64,000 bases of DNA from Sphingomonas immobilis (GTDB lineage Bacteria; Pseudomonadota; Alphaproteobacteria; Sphingomonadales; Sphingomonadaceae). The translations under genes were made by a program, and so were the position numbers. Positions within the stretch are counted from its first letter, which is position 1. Every line of letters begins with the position of its first letter. This document shows positions 18,190 through 27,893 of the stretch, piece by piece. Location: the NCBI RefSeq assembly GCF_030580995.1, contig NZ_JAUQSZ010000013.1, positions 62,001-126,000 of the forward strand, given 5' to 3'. A model generated the notes under the pieces. That model was not told where the DNA came from, ran no database searches, and worked only from the letters and a program-made list of their open reading frames with translations.

Positions 18190-21009
18190 TTACTTGAGCG
18201 ATGCCTTGTCGAGATCGAGCTTGTCGGCGGGGATGACCTCCATCCCGTCATCGTCCTTGCCGAGGAACTGCTTCGCATCGCCCACGATCACGACGCTTGC
18301 CGCCGCCGGATCGAACAGCTTGGCAGCCACCGCCTGCACCTGCGCCGGATCGACCGCGGTGACGGCGGGGACGAAGCGCTTGAGCTCGTCGAGCGGCAGG
18401 TCCGCGACGACATAATCGCCGAGCGTGCTGGCGATGCCCGCGCCCGTTTCGGTCGCGCGGCCGAAGTCGCCGATCAGCACGGCCTTGCGCGTCTCGAGCT
18501 CGGCGGCGGACACAGGCTCGCCGCCGAGCCGCTTCATCTCGGTGACGATGATCGCCACGGTGTTCGGCGCGGTCGGGTTCTTGGTCTTGGTGATTCCCGA
18601 GATCGAGCCGGGCATGCGGTGCGCGGTCAGGCGGCTGCTCGCGCCATACGCGAGGCCGCGCTTGATGCGGATTTCCTGGTTGAGCCGTGAGGAATAGCCG
18701 CCGCCGAGCACCGCATTGGTGACGCTCGCCGCGTAATAGTCGGGGTCGCTGCGCGCGATGCCGGGACGCGAGACGATGACGGCGGCCTGCTCCGCGCCGG
18801 GCATGTCCACGGCGATCATGCGCGGCTCCGGCACGGCCCGTGGCGACACGGCGGCCAGGCCGGCACCGGCGGGTGCCTTCCACCCGCCGAAGCTCTTTTC
18901 GGACAGCGACTTGGCCTGCGCCGGCGTGATGTCGCCGACGAGGATCAGCGCGGCCTGCTGCGGCCGCCACATATGCGCGAAGGCGCCGGTGATGTCGGCG
19001 CGGGTGATCGCTTTCAGCGCGGTCGGCGTGCCCGATGCTGGATGCCCGTACGGCCCGTCGCCGAACACCGCGCGCGCCGCGACGAGCGACGACAGCGAGG
19101 CCGGATCCTTGAGCGCGACGTTGACCCCGTCGATATCCTGCGCGCGGGCACGCTCGATCTCCTCGGGCGCGAAGGCGGCGTGTTGCACGACGTCGGCGAC
19201 GATGCCGAGCGCGGGCGCGGCCTGATCGGCCTTGATCGTGACGTCGATCTGCGAGCTGTCCCACCCCGCGCCGCTGGAGATCGACCCGCCCAGCGCCTCG
19301 ATCTCGCGCGCGATCTGCGTGGCGGAGCGGGTGGCGGTGCCCTTCGTCATCAGATCGGCGGTGAGGCTGGCGAGCCCGGCGCGACCGGGCGCGTCCCACG
19401 CCGCGCCGCCCTGCGTCACCAGCGAAGCGCTGAGCAGCGGCAGGTCGTGCTTCTCCACGACGATCACGCGCAGGCCGTTGGCGAGCTTGAATTCCTGCGG
19501 CGTCGGGATCGCAGCGGCGACCGGCGTGCCGGGCGCGGGCGGGGCGATGCGCTCGGCCGCGCTCGCGGGCGTCGGCACGGCCATGTCTGCGGGTGCCTTC
19601 AGCGCCGAAACCTGAACGGTGTTCGCGACCGCGATCGCGTCGCCCTTCGTACCGGCGGGCGCGCTTTCGGCGGGGAGGTAGCGGATGGCCGCCGAGCGCT
19701 CGTCGCGGAGATATTTTCGTGCGACGCGCTGGACGTCGGCGGCGGTGACGCGCGCGATCTCGGCCAGTTGCCGGTCGGAGGTGCGCGGATCGCCGTCGAT
19801 GATCGCCGAGGTCGCGATCGCGCGGCCCTTGCCCTCCGCCGTCTCGCGGCTGCGCAGCGTGCTGGTCAGGATCTGATTCTTCGCCTCGGTCAGTTCCTCT
19901 GCCGTCACCGGCGCATCGCGCAGCCGGGCGATCTGCGCGCGCAGCGCCGCTTCGCCGGCATCGGCCGTCTTGCCGCCCGCGAGGATCGCGAAGGCCATCA
20001 GATTGCCCGGACCCTGCTTGGTGTCGAGATAGGTCTGCGCCGATTGCGCGAGCTGATCCTTGTAGACGAGGTTCTCGTACAGCCGCGAGCTCTCGCCGCC
20101 CGACAGCACCGTGTTGAGCACCGCGAGCGCCGGATTGTCGGGATCGTTGTCGGGCGGCAGCGGGTAGGAGATCAGCACCGCGGGCAGCGGCGTGTTCGCC
20201 TCGTAGACGGTGTAGTGCGTCGCCTTGGTGCGCTCGGGCTCCGCCACGGTCACGCGCGGGATCGGCGTGGCCGGGCGCTTGATCGGCGCGAAATACCGGT
20301 CGACCCACGCATCGAGTTGCTTCGGATCGAAATTGCCCGCGACGACGAGGATCGCATTGTCGGGCCGGTAATAGGTCGCGTGGAAGGCGCGGACGTCCTC
20401 GATCCCGGCGCTGTCGAGATTGGCGATGCTGCCGATCGTCGAGCGCGCATAGGGATGCCTGCTGTACGAGATCGCCGAGGAATAGCCCGAGAACAGCTTG
20501 CCGTAGGGCTGGGCGATGTTGCCGCGCAGTTCCTCCTTCACGACGTCGCGTTCCGAACCGAAGCTGACCGGCTCGACCACCAGGGTCGACATGCGATCGG
20601 CCTCCGCGAACAACAGGCGCTCGAGGTGATTGGCGGGGACGACCTCGTGATATTCGGTGTAATCGTCGCTGGTGGAGGCGTTGTTGTAGCCGCCGACGTC
20701 CTCGGTCAGCCGGTCCATCTGTTCGGCGACGAGGTTGCGCGTCGCCTTGAACATCAGATGCTCAAACATATGCGCGAAGCCCGAGCGGCCGGCGGGATCG
20801 TCCTTCGATCCCACGTTGTACCAGACCTGCACCGACACGTTCGACGTGCCGGTGTCGCGGATCGCGTAGACCTTCAGCCCGTTGGCGAGCGTGCGTTCGG
20901 TGAAGTCGATCGGCTTGATCGCGGGCGCGGGGTCTTTCGCGGGGCGGGCAGTGGCGGCGAGCGGGAGCGTGGCTGCGCCCAGCAAGAGGGCGGCACGGAT
21001 CAGGCGCAT
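18190..21009 (-). CDS. Two-domain M16 metallopeptidase
   Basis: 939-residue periplasmic zinc peptidase of the pitrilysin/processing-peptidase family, with signal peptide MRLIRAALLLGAATLPLAATA. The first M16 unit carries the inverted zinc motif HMFEH (H80, E83, H84). The second unit (about residues 510-930, starting FKLANGLRVIVVEKHD) has no zinc motif and would be the inactive half of the clam-shell. Two-unit fusions of this size are common in sphingomonads. It degrades peptides, perhaps signal peptides or small exported proteins. Confidence 0.93.
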   Translation of the reverse strand: MRLIRAALLLGAATLPLAATARPAKDPAPAIKPIDFTERTLANGLKVYAIRDTGTSNVSVQVWYNVGSKDDPAGRSGFAHMFEHLMFKATRNLVAEQMDRLTEDVGGYNNASTSDDYTEYHEVVPANHLERLLFAEADRMSTLVVEPVSFGSERDVVKEELRGNIAQPYGKLFSGYSSAISYSRHPYARSTIGSIANLDSAGIEDVRAFHATYYRPDNAILVVAGNFDPKQLDAWVDRYFAPIKRPATPIPRVTVAEPERTKATHYTVYEANTPLPAVLISYPLPPDNDPDNPALAVLNTVLSGGESSRLYENLVYKDQLAQSAQTYLDTKQGPGNLMAFAILAGGKTADAGEAALRAQIARLRDAPVTAEELTEAKNQILTSTLRSRETAEGKGRAIATSAIIDGDPRTSDRQLAEIARVTAADVQRVARKYLRDERSAAIRYLPAESAPAGTKGDAIAVANTVQVSALKAPADMAVPTPASAAERIAPPAPGTPVAAAIPTPQEFKLANGLRVIVVEKHDLPLLSASLVTQGGAAWDAPGRAGLASLTADLMTKGTATRSATQIAREIEALGGSISSGAGWDSSQIDVTIKADQAAPALGIVADVVQHAAFAPEEIERARAQDIDGVNVALKDPASLSSLVAARAVFGDGPYGHPASGTPTALKAITRADITGAFAHMWRPQQAALILVGDITPAQAKSLSEKSFGGWKAPAGAGLAAVSPRAVPEPRMIAVDMPGAEQAAVIVSRPGIARSDPDYYAASVTNAVLGGGYSSRLNQEIRIKRGLAYGASSRLTAHRMPGSISGITKTKNPTAPNTVAIIVTEMKRLGGEPVSAAELETRKAVLIGDFGRATETGAGIASTLGDYVVADLPLDELKRFVPAVTAVDPAQVQAVAAKLFDPAAASVVIVGDAKQFLGKDDDGMEVIPADKLDLDKASLK

Positions 21010-21085
21010 GTAATCACTCTCCGGGGGAAGGGTTCAGCGCAGAGTGTCGCGGATCGGCGGGGCGGTCAATCGCCGCCCCATATGA

Positions 21086-21274
21086 TCATTTTTTCCCGCG
21101 GTTCGCGAACAGGAATGCCGCCGCGATCGCAGCCGATCCCACGCCTACGCCGATCGCGACCTGCGCGATCGGCCAGTGATCGCCTTTGGGATCGGGCTTG
21201 GACTTGGCGGCGGCATCGCGCACCCGCTTCGCGTCGCGCGCGGCTTCCTCGATTTCGTTGATCTCGTCGCTCAT
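21086..21274 (-). CDS. Small membrane protein (62 aa)
   Basis: 62-residue protein: an acidic/basic helical N-terminal half (MSDEINEIEEAARDAKRVRD) and one C-terminal membrane helix (VAIGVGVGSAAIAAAFLFAN) ending in RGKK. The start at 21274 is supported by GGGAGAGGG 4 nt upstream; the longer in-frame extension overlaps tgt. It lies 29 nt downstream of tgt on the same strand and is probably cotranscribed. No named family recognised. Confidence 0.72.
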   Translation of the reverse strand: MSDEINEIEEAARDAKRVRDAAAKSKPDPKGDHWPIAQVAIGVGVGSAAIAAAFLFANRGKK

Positions 21275-21303
21275 CTCACCCTCTCCCGATCGGCGGCCGC
21301 CGA

Positions 21304-22440
21304 TCACACCTTGCCAACGCCGGCATATGCCGATCTGAACGCTTCGGCGAACGATGTGAGCCGTCCGTCCGAAATTGCCGCGCGAAGATCGGCCATCAAA
21401 TCCTGATAGAAGCAAAGATTGTGTTCCGTCATCAACATAGCGCCGAGAATTTCACCGGCGCGGACGAGATGGTGGATATAGGCGCGGCTCCACGTCGTGC
21501 AGGCCGGGCAGCCGCAGGCGGGATCGAGCGGCGCGGTGTCCTCACCGAACTTCGCGTTGCGCAGGTTGATCGGCCCTTCGCGCGTGAAGGCCTGGCCGGT
21601 GCGGCCGCTGCGGGTGGGCAGCACGCAATCGAACATATCGACCCCGCGCTCGACCGCGCCGACGATGTCGTCGGGCTTGCCGACGCCCATCAGGTAGCGT
21701 GGTTTGTCCTCGGGGAGTTGATCCGGCGCGAAGTCGAGGCAGCCGAACATCGCCTCCTGCCCCTCGCCGACCGCGAGGCCGCCGATCGCATAGCCGTCGA
21801 AGCCGATATCGATCAGCGCCGCCGCGCTGTCGCCCCGGAGAGTCTGGTCGAGCGCGCCCTGCTGGATGCCGAAGATCGCGGCGTTCTCCGCATGCTCGCC
21901 ACCGCCGTCGAAGGCTTCGCGGCTGCGCTTCGCCCAGCGCATCGAGCGCGCCATCGCCGCCGCCTGCACCTCGGGCGTCGAGGTGGTCGGCACCAGCTCG
22001 TCGAAGGCCATGACGATGTCCGAGCCGAGCAGTCGCTGGATCTCGATCGAACGCTCCGGGCTGAGCGTATGGCGCGTGCCGTCGAGGTGGCTCTTGAAGG
22101 TGACGCCGTTCTCGTCGCGCTTGGTGAGGTCGGACAGGCTCATCACCTGATAGCCGCCGCTGTCGGTCAGGATCGGGCGGTCCCACTGCATGAAGTGGTG
22201 CAGGCCCCCCAACCGCGCGACCCGCTCCGCGCTAGGACGGAGCATGAGGTGATAGGTGTTGCCGAGGATGATGTCGGCGCCGCCCTTGCGGACGTCGGCG
22301 GGCTTCATCGCCTTGACGGTGGCGGCGGTGCCGACCGGCATGAAGGCGGGGGTGCGGATCTCGCCGCGCTTCATGGCGATCGTGCCGGTGCGCGCCTTGC
22401 CGTCGGTGGCGGAGATGGTGAACTGGAAACGCGAGGTCAT
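21304..22440 (-). CDS. tgt: tRNA-guanine transglycosylase
   Basis: Exchanges guanine-34 for preQ1 in tRNAs with GUN anticodons, a step of queuosine synthesis; queA, the next enzyme, is at 28709-29743. 378 residues. Visible are the substrate-site [10 protein letters not shown], the GGLAVGE loop, the catalytic Asp region [16 protein letters not shown], and the zinc site [17 protein letters not shown]. Length and motifs match bacterial Tgt. Confidence 0.97.
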   Translation of the reverse strand: MTSRFQFTISATDGKARTGTIAMKRGEIRTPAFMPVGTAATVKAMKPADVRKGGADIILGNTYHLMLRPSAERVARLGGLHHFMQWDRPILTDSGGYQVMSLSDLTKRDENGVTFKSHLDGTRHTLSPERSIEIQRLLGSDIVMAFDELVPTTSTPEVQAAAMARSMRWAKRSREAFDGGGEHAENAAIFGIQQGALDQTLRGDSAAALIDIGFDGYAIGGLAVGEGQEAMFGCLDFAPDQLPEDKPRYLMGVGKPDDIVGAVERGVDMFDCVLPTRSGRTGQAFTREGPINLRNAKFGEDTAPLDPACGCPACTTWSRAYIHHLVRAGEILGAMLMTEHNLCFYQDLMADLRAAISDGRLTSFAEAFRSAYAGVGKV

Positions 22441-22642
22441 CGGCTGCCGTTAGCGGGATTCGGTGCCCGAGGGAATCGGAGACGAGGTTTCCGGTCGATG
22501 CGAGGGATGCCTTCGTAGCGTCCGCCAGCGACCCATAGCGGACAATCGCCGGTCGCGACCATTTCGGGTGCCTGGTGATTGCGAGCCCGCACCTTTCCGC
22601 GCACACTCCCGCAATGGCACTATCACGTGACGGTAAGCGGCA

Positions 22643-23026
22643 ATGCGCGTCAATCGCCTCAAGTTGAAACTCCAGCTTGTTTGCGGGGACGTGTTCGCGA
22701 TTGGACCCGGCAAGGCCGAGGTTCTGGAAGCGATCGACCGTGAGGGGTCGATCTCAGCCGCCGGCCGCGCCCTGGGCATGAGCTATCGGCGCATCTGGTT
22801 GCTTGCCGACGAAATGAACCGCTGTTTCGAAAACAAGCTGATCGAAACGCAAAAGGGCGGCAATGCCGATCGCGGCGCGAAACTGACCGAAGCCGGCCGC
22901 AGCGTCCTGAACGACTTCCGCGCGCTCGAGAGCCGCGCCGCTGCCGCGCTCACGAGCGATCCGGCTTACACCGGCCTTCTGTCGCAGGTGCGGGACACGC
23001 CGCTGCCGCCAAAACCCACCCGCTAG
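22643..23026 (+). CDS. ModE-like winged-helix regulator (DNA-binding domain only)
   Basis: 127-residue protein resembling the N-terminal domain of ModE. The dimerisation and recognition segment is KAEVLEAIDREGSISAAGRA followed by LGMSYRRIWLL, and LTEAGRSVLNDF follows. Full ModE is about 260 residues with C-terminal molybdate-binding Mop domains; these are absent, so any ligand must bind differently, or the protein may respond to nothing. It reads towards the TonB receptor starting 92 nt later, with a ModE-box-like palindrome in between. Tgt lies divergently upstream. Confidence 0.82.
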   Translation: MRVNRLKLKLQLVCGDVFAIGPGKAEVLEAIDREGSISAAGRALGMSYRRIWLLADEMNRCFENKLIETQKGGNADRGAKLTEAGRSVLNDFRALESRAAAALTSDPAYTGLLSQVRDTPLPPKPTR

Positions 23027-23065
23027 GGCACGGTCGTTGCGCCGCCGCTGGCGTCGGCCGCACTG

Positions 23066-23089
23066 CGATGTATATGATGGAATATATCG
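23066..23089. promoter_or_regulatory. ModE-box-like palindrome
   Basis: 24-nt imperfect palindrome: left half CGATGTATAT, 6-nt centre, right half ATATATCG. Length and ends match the E. coli ModE operator layout as I remember it (CGTTATAT...ACATAACG over 24 nt). It lies between the ModE-like gene and the receptor start and argues against the upstream receptor ATG that falls inside it. Confidence 0.6.
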
Positions 23090-23118
23090 AACACGACAAA
23101 GCGGGGATTTCGGGGTTG

Positions 23119-25503
23119 ATGCGCATTTCGTTTCTGCTGTCGTCGGCGGCATTCCTGACCATGCTCAACGCAGCACAGGCCCAGGCCGCGCCTGCGAAGC
23201 CGGCGGCGGCGGATGCGGCTGCGGCATCCGAGGCCGGGACGGTGGAGGACACCGGCGAGGTCATCGTCACCGCCCGCCGCCGCCCGGAGAATGCGCAAAA
23301 GATCCCCGGCTCGCTGAGCGTCGTCGGCGGCGATCTGCTCGACCGGTCGTATACCGTGAACACGCAGCAGCTGACGCAGTTGGTGCCCGCGCTCAATTAC
23401 AGCTCGGCCAACCCGCGCAATACCGCCTTCACGATCCGTGGCCTCGGCTCAAGCGTCGTCGCGGTCAGCCAGGCCAATGACGGGCTGGAGAGCGGCGTCG
23501 GCTTCTATGTCGATCAGGTCTATCACGGCCGCCCGGCGACCGCCGCGTTCGATTTCAGCGACGTCCAGCAGATCGAGGTGCTGCGCGGGCCGCAGGGCAC
23601 CTTGTTCGGCAAGAACAGCACCGCCGGCGCGATCAACATCACCACGCGCGCGCCCAGCTTCACGCGCGAGGCGACCGAGGAGTTCAGCTACGGCAACTAT
23701 AATTTCGTGCAGGCCAAGGCTTCGGCAACCGGCGCGCTGATCGGCGACACGGTGGCGTTCCGACTGTCAGGCGTGGTAACGCGGCGCGACGGCGTCATCA
23801 CCAACGTGCGCACCGGCGACAAGCCCAACGACATCGGCAATCAGGCGGTGCGCGGGCAATTGCTGTTCACGCCGAACGCGGATTTCAGCCTGCGCGTGAC
23901 GGCGGACTTCACCAATTTCGAGAGCCAGTGCTGCACGCAGGTCTATCTGCGCGTCGCGCCGACGCTCAAATCGGCGGCGCGGCAATATGCGGCGCTGGCA
24001 GCGAACGTGCCCGGCGGCCCGTACACGCCGCCGAGCCTCAATCCCTATGATCGCCTGACCGATATCGACGCGGCGGTCGGCGCGAACACCAATGAGGGCG
24101 GGGTATCCGCGATCGCCGACTGGACGCTCGGCGGCGCAACGCTCACTTCGGTTTCGGCGTGGCGCTTCTGGAACTGGGATGCGGCCAACGACCGCGACTA
24201 TACCGGCCTGCCGATCCAGATCACGCAGCACATTCCGTCGCGGCAGGACCAGTTCAGCCAGGAGCTGCGCCTCGCCTCCAACGGCGACGGGCCGTTCAGC
24301 TATGTCGGCGGCCTCTATTTCTTCCGTCAGCGCATCATCGGCCGGCCGATCTCGGTCTATGGCCCGCTCGCCGCATATTGGCTGATCGGGCCGACCACGG
24401 GCACGCCCGCCGTCGCCGTCCCGTCCAACCTGCTCGACGGCTTCTCGTCGGACGGCCGGACCGATTTCCAGTCGAACAGCTATGCCGCGTTCGGCGAGGT
24501 CAATTGGCGGCCGCTCGCCGGCCTGACGCTGACCGGTGGCCTGCGCTACACGTACGAGGACAAGCGCGGCAGCTACAGCCTGTTCACCTTCGGCGGCCTC
24601 TCCACGACCAACGCCGCGCTCAACGCCGCCAAGCAGGGCATCCTGCGCGACCAGAGCTATTCCGGCGCGGTAAGGGGCGGCGCGCTGACGGGCCGCGCCA
24701 ATATCTCCTACCAGTTCAGCGACGAGGTGCTCGGCTATGTCAGCTATGCCCGCGGCGCGAAATCGGGCGGCATCAATATGTCGGGCCTGCCGCCGACCGC
24801 GCTCGACAAGATCGTCATCAAGCCGGAGGAAAACACCGCGTACGAGGCCGGCATCAAGACTCAGCTTTTCGACAAGCGGCTGACCTTCAACATCGACGGC
24901 TTCTACACCAAGGTCACCGATTTCCAGGCCAACGTCACCGACACAGGTGCCGCTGCCGCGCTGCGCACATATCTCGCCAACATCCCGGAAGTGCGCGTGC
25001 TCGGCTTCGAGGCGGACGCGAACGCGCAGATCACCAGCACCTTCTCGCTGCGTGCCTCGGTCGCCTATGCCGACGGAAAATACGTGTCCTATCCGACCGG
25101 CTCCTGCCCGATCGAGCGGATCGCCAACGGTACGACGGTCTGCAACCTCAGCGGTATGGGCCTGTCGGGCCTCCCCAAATGGGCGATCACGGTGGGGACC
25201 GATTACGCGCAGCCGGTCGGGAACGGCGCGGCGCTTTTGTTCCATGCCGACATGGTCGCGCGCACCAGCATGTACGGCGACCCGACCGACTCAGCCTACA
25301 CCGTCATCCCCGCTTACACGCTGGTCAACGCCAGCCTCGGCCTGCGGCTGCGCGACGGGTTGGAAGTGGCGGTGTTCGCGCGCAACCTGTTCGACCGCGA
25401 CTATATCCAGAACGTGACGATCCAGTCGGGCAATTCCGGGCTCATCCTCGGCACGCCGAGCGATCCGCGTACTTTTGGAATCACGCTGCGGGCGCGCCAG
25501 TAA
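23119..25503 (+). CDS. TonB-dependent outer-membrane receptor
   Basis: 794-residue beta-barrel transporter. The signal peptide is MRISFLLSSAAFLTMLNAAQA-type. A TonB-box-like GEVIVTARRR follows, then the plug domain with IRGLG, FYVDQVYHGRP and VEVLRGPQGTLFGKN-like sequence (as IEVLRGPQGTLFGKNSTAG). The barrel is rich in aromatic strands. I prefer the ATG at 23119 because it begins the signal peptide; in-frame ATGs from 23068 lie in the palindrome. The substrate is unknown; the regulator next to it suggests an oxyanion or metal complex, but this is inference. The C terminus (LRARQ) lacks the usual final phenylalanine. Confidence 0.88.
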   Translation: MRISFLLSSAAFLTMLNAAQAQAAPAKPAAADAAAASEAGTVEDTGEVIVTARRRPENAQKIPGSLSVVGGDLLDRSYTVNTQQLTQLVPALNYSSANPRNTAFTIRGLGSSVVAVSQANDGLESGVGFYVDQVYHGRPATAAFDFSDVQQIEVLRGPQGTLFGKNSTAGAINITTRAPSFTREATEEFSYGNYNFVQAKASATGALIGDTVAFRLSGVVTRRDGVITNVRTGDKPNDIGNQAVRGQLLFTPNADFSLRVTADFTNFESQCCTQVYLRVAPTLKSAARQYAALAANVPGGPYTPPSLNPYDRLTDIDAAVGANTNEGGVSAIADWTLGGATLTSVSAWRFWNWDAANDRDYTGLPIQITQHIPSRQDQFSQELRLASNGDGPFSYVGGLYFFRQRIIGRPISVYGPLAAYWLIGPTTGTPAVAVPSNLLDGFSSDGRTDFQSNSYAAFGEVNWRPLAGLTLTGGLRYTYEDKRGSYSLFTFGGLSTTNAALNAAKQGILRDQSYSGAVRGGALTGRANISYQFSDEVLGYVSYARGAKSGGINMSGLPPTALDKIVIKPEENTAYEAGIKTQLFDKRLTFNIDGFYTKVTDFQANVTDTGAAAALRTYLANIPEVRVLGFEADANAQITSTFSLRASVAYADGKYVSYPTGSCPIERIANGTTVCNLSGMGLSGLPKWAITVGTDYAQPVGNGAALLFHADMVARTSMYGDPTDSAYTVIPAYTLVNASLGLRLRDGLEVAVFARNLFDRDYIQNVTIQSGNSGLILGTPSDPRTFGITLRARQ

Positions 25504-25633
25504 CAGGGTCTTCCTAGCAGAAGCCTCCAACGTCCGCGTTCCACCCACGGCGGATGATATTTGCGTACATCGCTCTTTGAACAGCCAGACTCCCGTGCCC
25601 GCCCTCGCGGCAAACGCCCGTCGCGTGTCGGGG

Positions 25634-25698
25634 GATCGGTGCAAAATCGGAAACGATCCTTACTTATAGTTTCCGGTCAGGTGTCAATCGTGTCAACC
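25634..25698 (-). repeat. 65-nt conserved element, copy A
   Basis: Read on the minus strand: GGTTGACACGATTGACACCT, then GGAAACT..., a 7-nt variable centre, GATCGTTTCC, and TTGCACCGATC. GGAAAC and GTTTCC pair across a 14-nt loop. It contains the last codons and stop of the MarR-GNAT gene. Copy B at 30670-30734 matches at 51 of 65 positions without gaps. Confidence 0.75.
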
Positions 25699-26615
25699 GA
25701 ACCGCGCCGCTGCAGCAGCGTCAGATCCCACGTCTCGCCCTGCACCGGCTCACCGAAATCGTGGTGGATTTCCGTCGCGACGATCTCGAAACCGTGGGCG
25801 GCGTAGATGCGGCGCGCGCTGGTGAGGACGGTGTGCGTCCAGAGCGTCATCTTCCCGTAGCCCGCCGCGCGTGCGAAATCGACGCAGCGAGTGACGAGGT
25901 CGTTGGCGATCCCCATGCCGCGTGCCCATGGTTCGACATACAGCAGTCGCAGCTTGGCGACCCCGTCTCCGCCGTCGCAGCAGAAGATCGAGCCCGCCAT
26001 CGCGCCGCCGCTCTCGGCGATCCAGCATGCCTCGCGCTCGGGCTGCAGGTCGCGCAGGAACGTGCTCGTCACCTCGCCGAGCAGGATCTCCATCGGTGCC
26101 CCCCAGTCATAGCCGTCGGCATAGAGGATCGCCTGGCGCGCGGTGATCATCCCCATGTCGCCGGCGCGGTGCGGGCGGATCGTATAGCCGCGCTTCGTGT
26201 CGCCGAGCAGGCCGCGCGCGGTGTCGAGCGCGTGGCCGAGCGCATCGCGGTCCGGCGCGGCGAGGCTTGCGAGTTTTTCCGCGATCACGCCGCGCTGCCG
26301 CTCATCGAGATCGGCGAACACCGCGCGGCCGCCTTCCGTCAGCGCGATAGGGCGGCGGCGCGCGTCGCTGCCGCGGCCGCGCGCGATCCAGCCCTCCTTC
26401 TCGAAACGGCGCAGGATGCGGCTGGTGTAGCCGGGATCGAGCCCGAGCGCCTCCTGCAGATCGGTCGCGAGCGTGCCGTCGCGGTTGGCGATCTCCCACA
26501 GGACGCGCGCCTCGGCGATCGACAGCGGGGTGCCGAGGAACGCCTCGTCGAGGACGCCGACGAAGCGCGTATAGAAGCGATTGAAGGCGCGGACCGACTG
26601 GAGGGTGGTTTCCAT
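25677..26615 (-). CDS. MarR-GNAT fusion: regulator with acetyltransferase domain
   Basis: 312 residues in two parts. Residues 1 to about 145 form a MarR winged-helix domain (LSIAEARVLWEIANRDGTLA, LGLDPGYTSRILRRFEKEG, RRPIALTEGGRAVFADL). Residues 150-310 form a GNAT acetyltransferase with the acetyl-CoA loop in the AKLRLLYVEPWARGMGIAND region (RGMGIA corresponds to RxxGxG/A). This domain pairing is a known bacterial architecture of unknown physiological role. Its stop codon is embedded in the 65-nt repeated element. The TonB receptor ends convergently 173 nt away; that spacer shows no gene. Confidence 0.88.
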   Translation of the reverse strand: METTLQSVRAFNRFYTRFVGVLDEAFLGTPLSIAEARVLWEIANRDGTLATDLQEALGLDPGYTSRILRRFEKEGWIARGRGSDARRRPIALTEGGRAVFADLDERQRGVIAEKLASLAAPDRDALGHALDTARGLLGDTKRGYTIRPHRAGDMGMITARQAILYADGYDWGAPMEILLGEVTSTFLRDLQPEREACWIAESGGAMAGSIFCCDGGDGVAKLRLLYVEPWARGMGIANDLVTRCVDFARAAGYGKMTLWTHTVLTSARRIYAAHGFEIVATEIHHDFGEPVQGETWDLTLLQRRGSVDTIDT

Positions 26616-26650
26616 CGGTGGAAGGTCGCGTAAATATATGACGGAGTCAA

Positions 26651-27316
26651 CTATTCGACGGCGACACCCAGTACATGGTCGCGGACCTCTTCAGGCCGCT
26701 CGAACATGATGTCCGGCGCGCAGTTCGACAGGGCGACGCGATTGGCATAGCCCCACAGCACTGCGCCCGCCGCGATGCCGACCTTGCGCGCCGCAGAGAT
26801 GTCGCGCGTCTCGTCGCCGATCGAGATGACCGCATCGCGCGGGACACCGGTCTTGCGCAGAACCTTGCGATAGCGCGGGGCCTTGCCGAACAGCGACGCG
26901 CCGCATTCGAACATCTCGACATGATCGGCGAGCGGGCCGAGCACCGCACGTGCGTTGTTCTCCGCATTCGAGGTGACGACGGCGATGCGCACGCCGGCCT
27001 CGCGCAATTCGGTGACGAGATCGATCACGCCGTCGAACAGCTTGATCCTGTCGACCTGCGTCGCGAGCAGCGCGTGGACGTAGCGCCCGATGCGCGGCAG
27101 CTTCCACCGCGAGATGCCGAGGTGGCGGATCACCTCGCGCGTGGTGCGGCCGCGCAGCGCGTCGATGTCCTCGGGCGGCACGCGGCGGAAGTTGAAGCGA
27201 TCGGCGAGGTGATCGGCGATCGACAGGAACCAGTCGCCGCTGTCGGCGAGCGTCCCGTCGAAATCGAAGATCGCGAGCTGGTAGCGCGGGGCGTCGATGG
27301 CGGCCTGCACCGTCAT
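26651..27316 (-). CDS. HAD-superfamily phosphatase
   Basis: 221-residue HAD hydrolase, probably a small-molecule phosphatase of the phosphoglycolate-phosphatase type. Motif I is FDFDGTLADS, motif II is VVTSNAENN, motif III lysine lies in SLFGKAPRY, and motif IV is SIGDETRDISAA. The ATG at 27316 is chosen because upstream in-frame sequence is the shadow of the EF-hand gene; start and stop overlap as ATGA, coupling the two genes. The substrate is not determinable from sequence. Confidence 0.88.
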   Translation of the reverse strand: MTVQAAIDAPRYQLAIFDFDGTLADSGDWFLSIADHLADRFNFRRVPPEDIDALRGRTTREVIRHLGISRWKLPRIGRYVHALLATQVDRIKLFDGVIDLVTELREAGVRIAVVTSNAENNARAVLGPLADHVEMFECGASLFGKAPRYRKVLRKTGVPRDAVISIGDETRDISAARKVGIAAGAVLWGYANRVALSNCAPDIMFERPEEVRDHVLGVAVE

Positions 27317-27819
27317 TTGCGCCCGCGCTTGCCGCCGGGGCCGCCGGGACGGTCGCCACCGCCGAAGCCGCTGCGGATCGTCAGCAGTTCGGCGCGGGTG
27401 AGGTTGCCGTCCTTGTCCTTGTCGAGCCGCGCGAAGATGCTGTCGAAGCGCGCTTCGAGTTCGGCCAGCGTGATGCGGTTGTCGCCGTCGCGGTCGACCT
27501 CGAACGGGCTGGGCAGCGCATTGCGGTCGCCGAGCCATTTCAGCGCCCATTCGGCATAGCCGATATATCCGATCGACCCCTTCTTGTCGGGGTCGGCGGC
27601 GGCGTAGCTGCGCGCGAGGCAGGCGGTGAGTTCAGCGCGGGAGACGATCGCGTCGCCGTTGGCATCGCAGGCGGCGATCATCATCGCGACCGGCTCGGCG
27701 ACGATCGTCGCGAGCGGCTGGCCGGGGACAATGGTCGGCGCGACGGGGGCGGGGGCCGGCGTTTGGGCGAAGGCCGGGCACGCCATCGCCGTGGCGAGCG
27801 CGAGCGGCACCCGAATCAT
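27313..27819 (-). CDS. Exported EF-hand calcium-binding protein
   Basis: 168 residues with signal peptide MIRVPLALATAMACPAFAQ, a Pro/Ala linker, then up to four EF-hand loops: DANGDAIVSRAE (about 52), a degenerate DPDKKGSIGYIG (76), DRDGDNRITLAE (109) and DKDKDGNLTRAE (133). The tail is Gly/Lys/Arg-rich. It probably binds calcium in the periplasm; the partner is unknown. Start at 27819 preferred (signal peptide); an ATG 27 nt upstream is possible. It is translationally coupled to the HAD phosphatase. Confidence 0.82.
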   Translation of the reverse strand: MIRVPLALATAMACPAFAQTPAPAPVAPTIVPGQPLATIVAEPVAMMIAACDANGDAIVSRAELTACLARSYAAADPDKKGSIGYIGYAEWALKWLGDRNALPSPFEVDRDGDNRITLAELEARFDSIFARLDKDKDGNLTRAELLTIRSGFGGGDRPGGPGGKRGRK

Positions 27820-27893
27820 GCTCCAGTGAGATCGACTGCCCGGCATCGTGCGCCGCGATAGCCGCTTTGCCGCCCGCGTGGATAGACCCTCTC

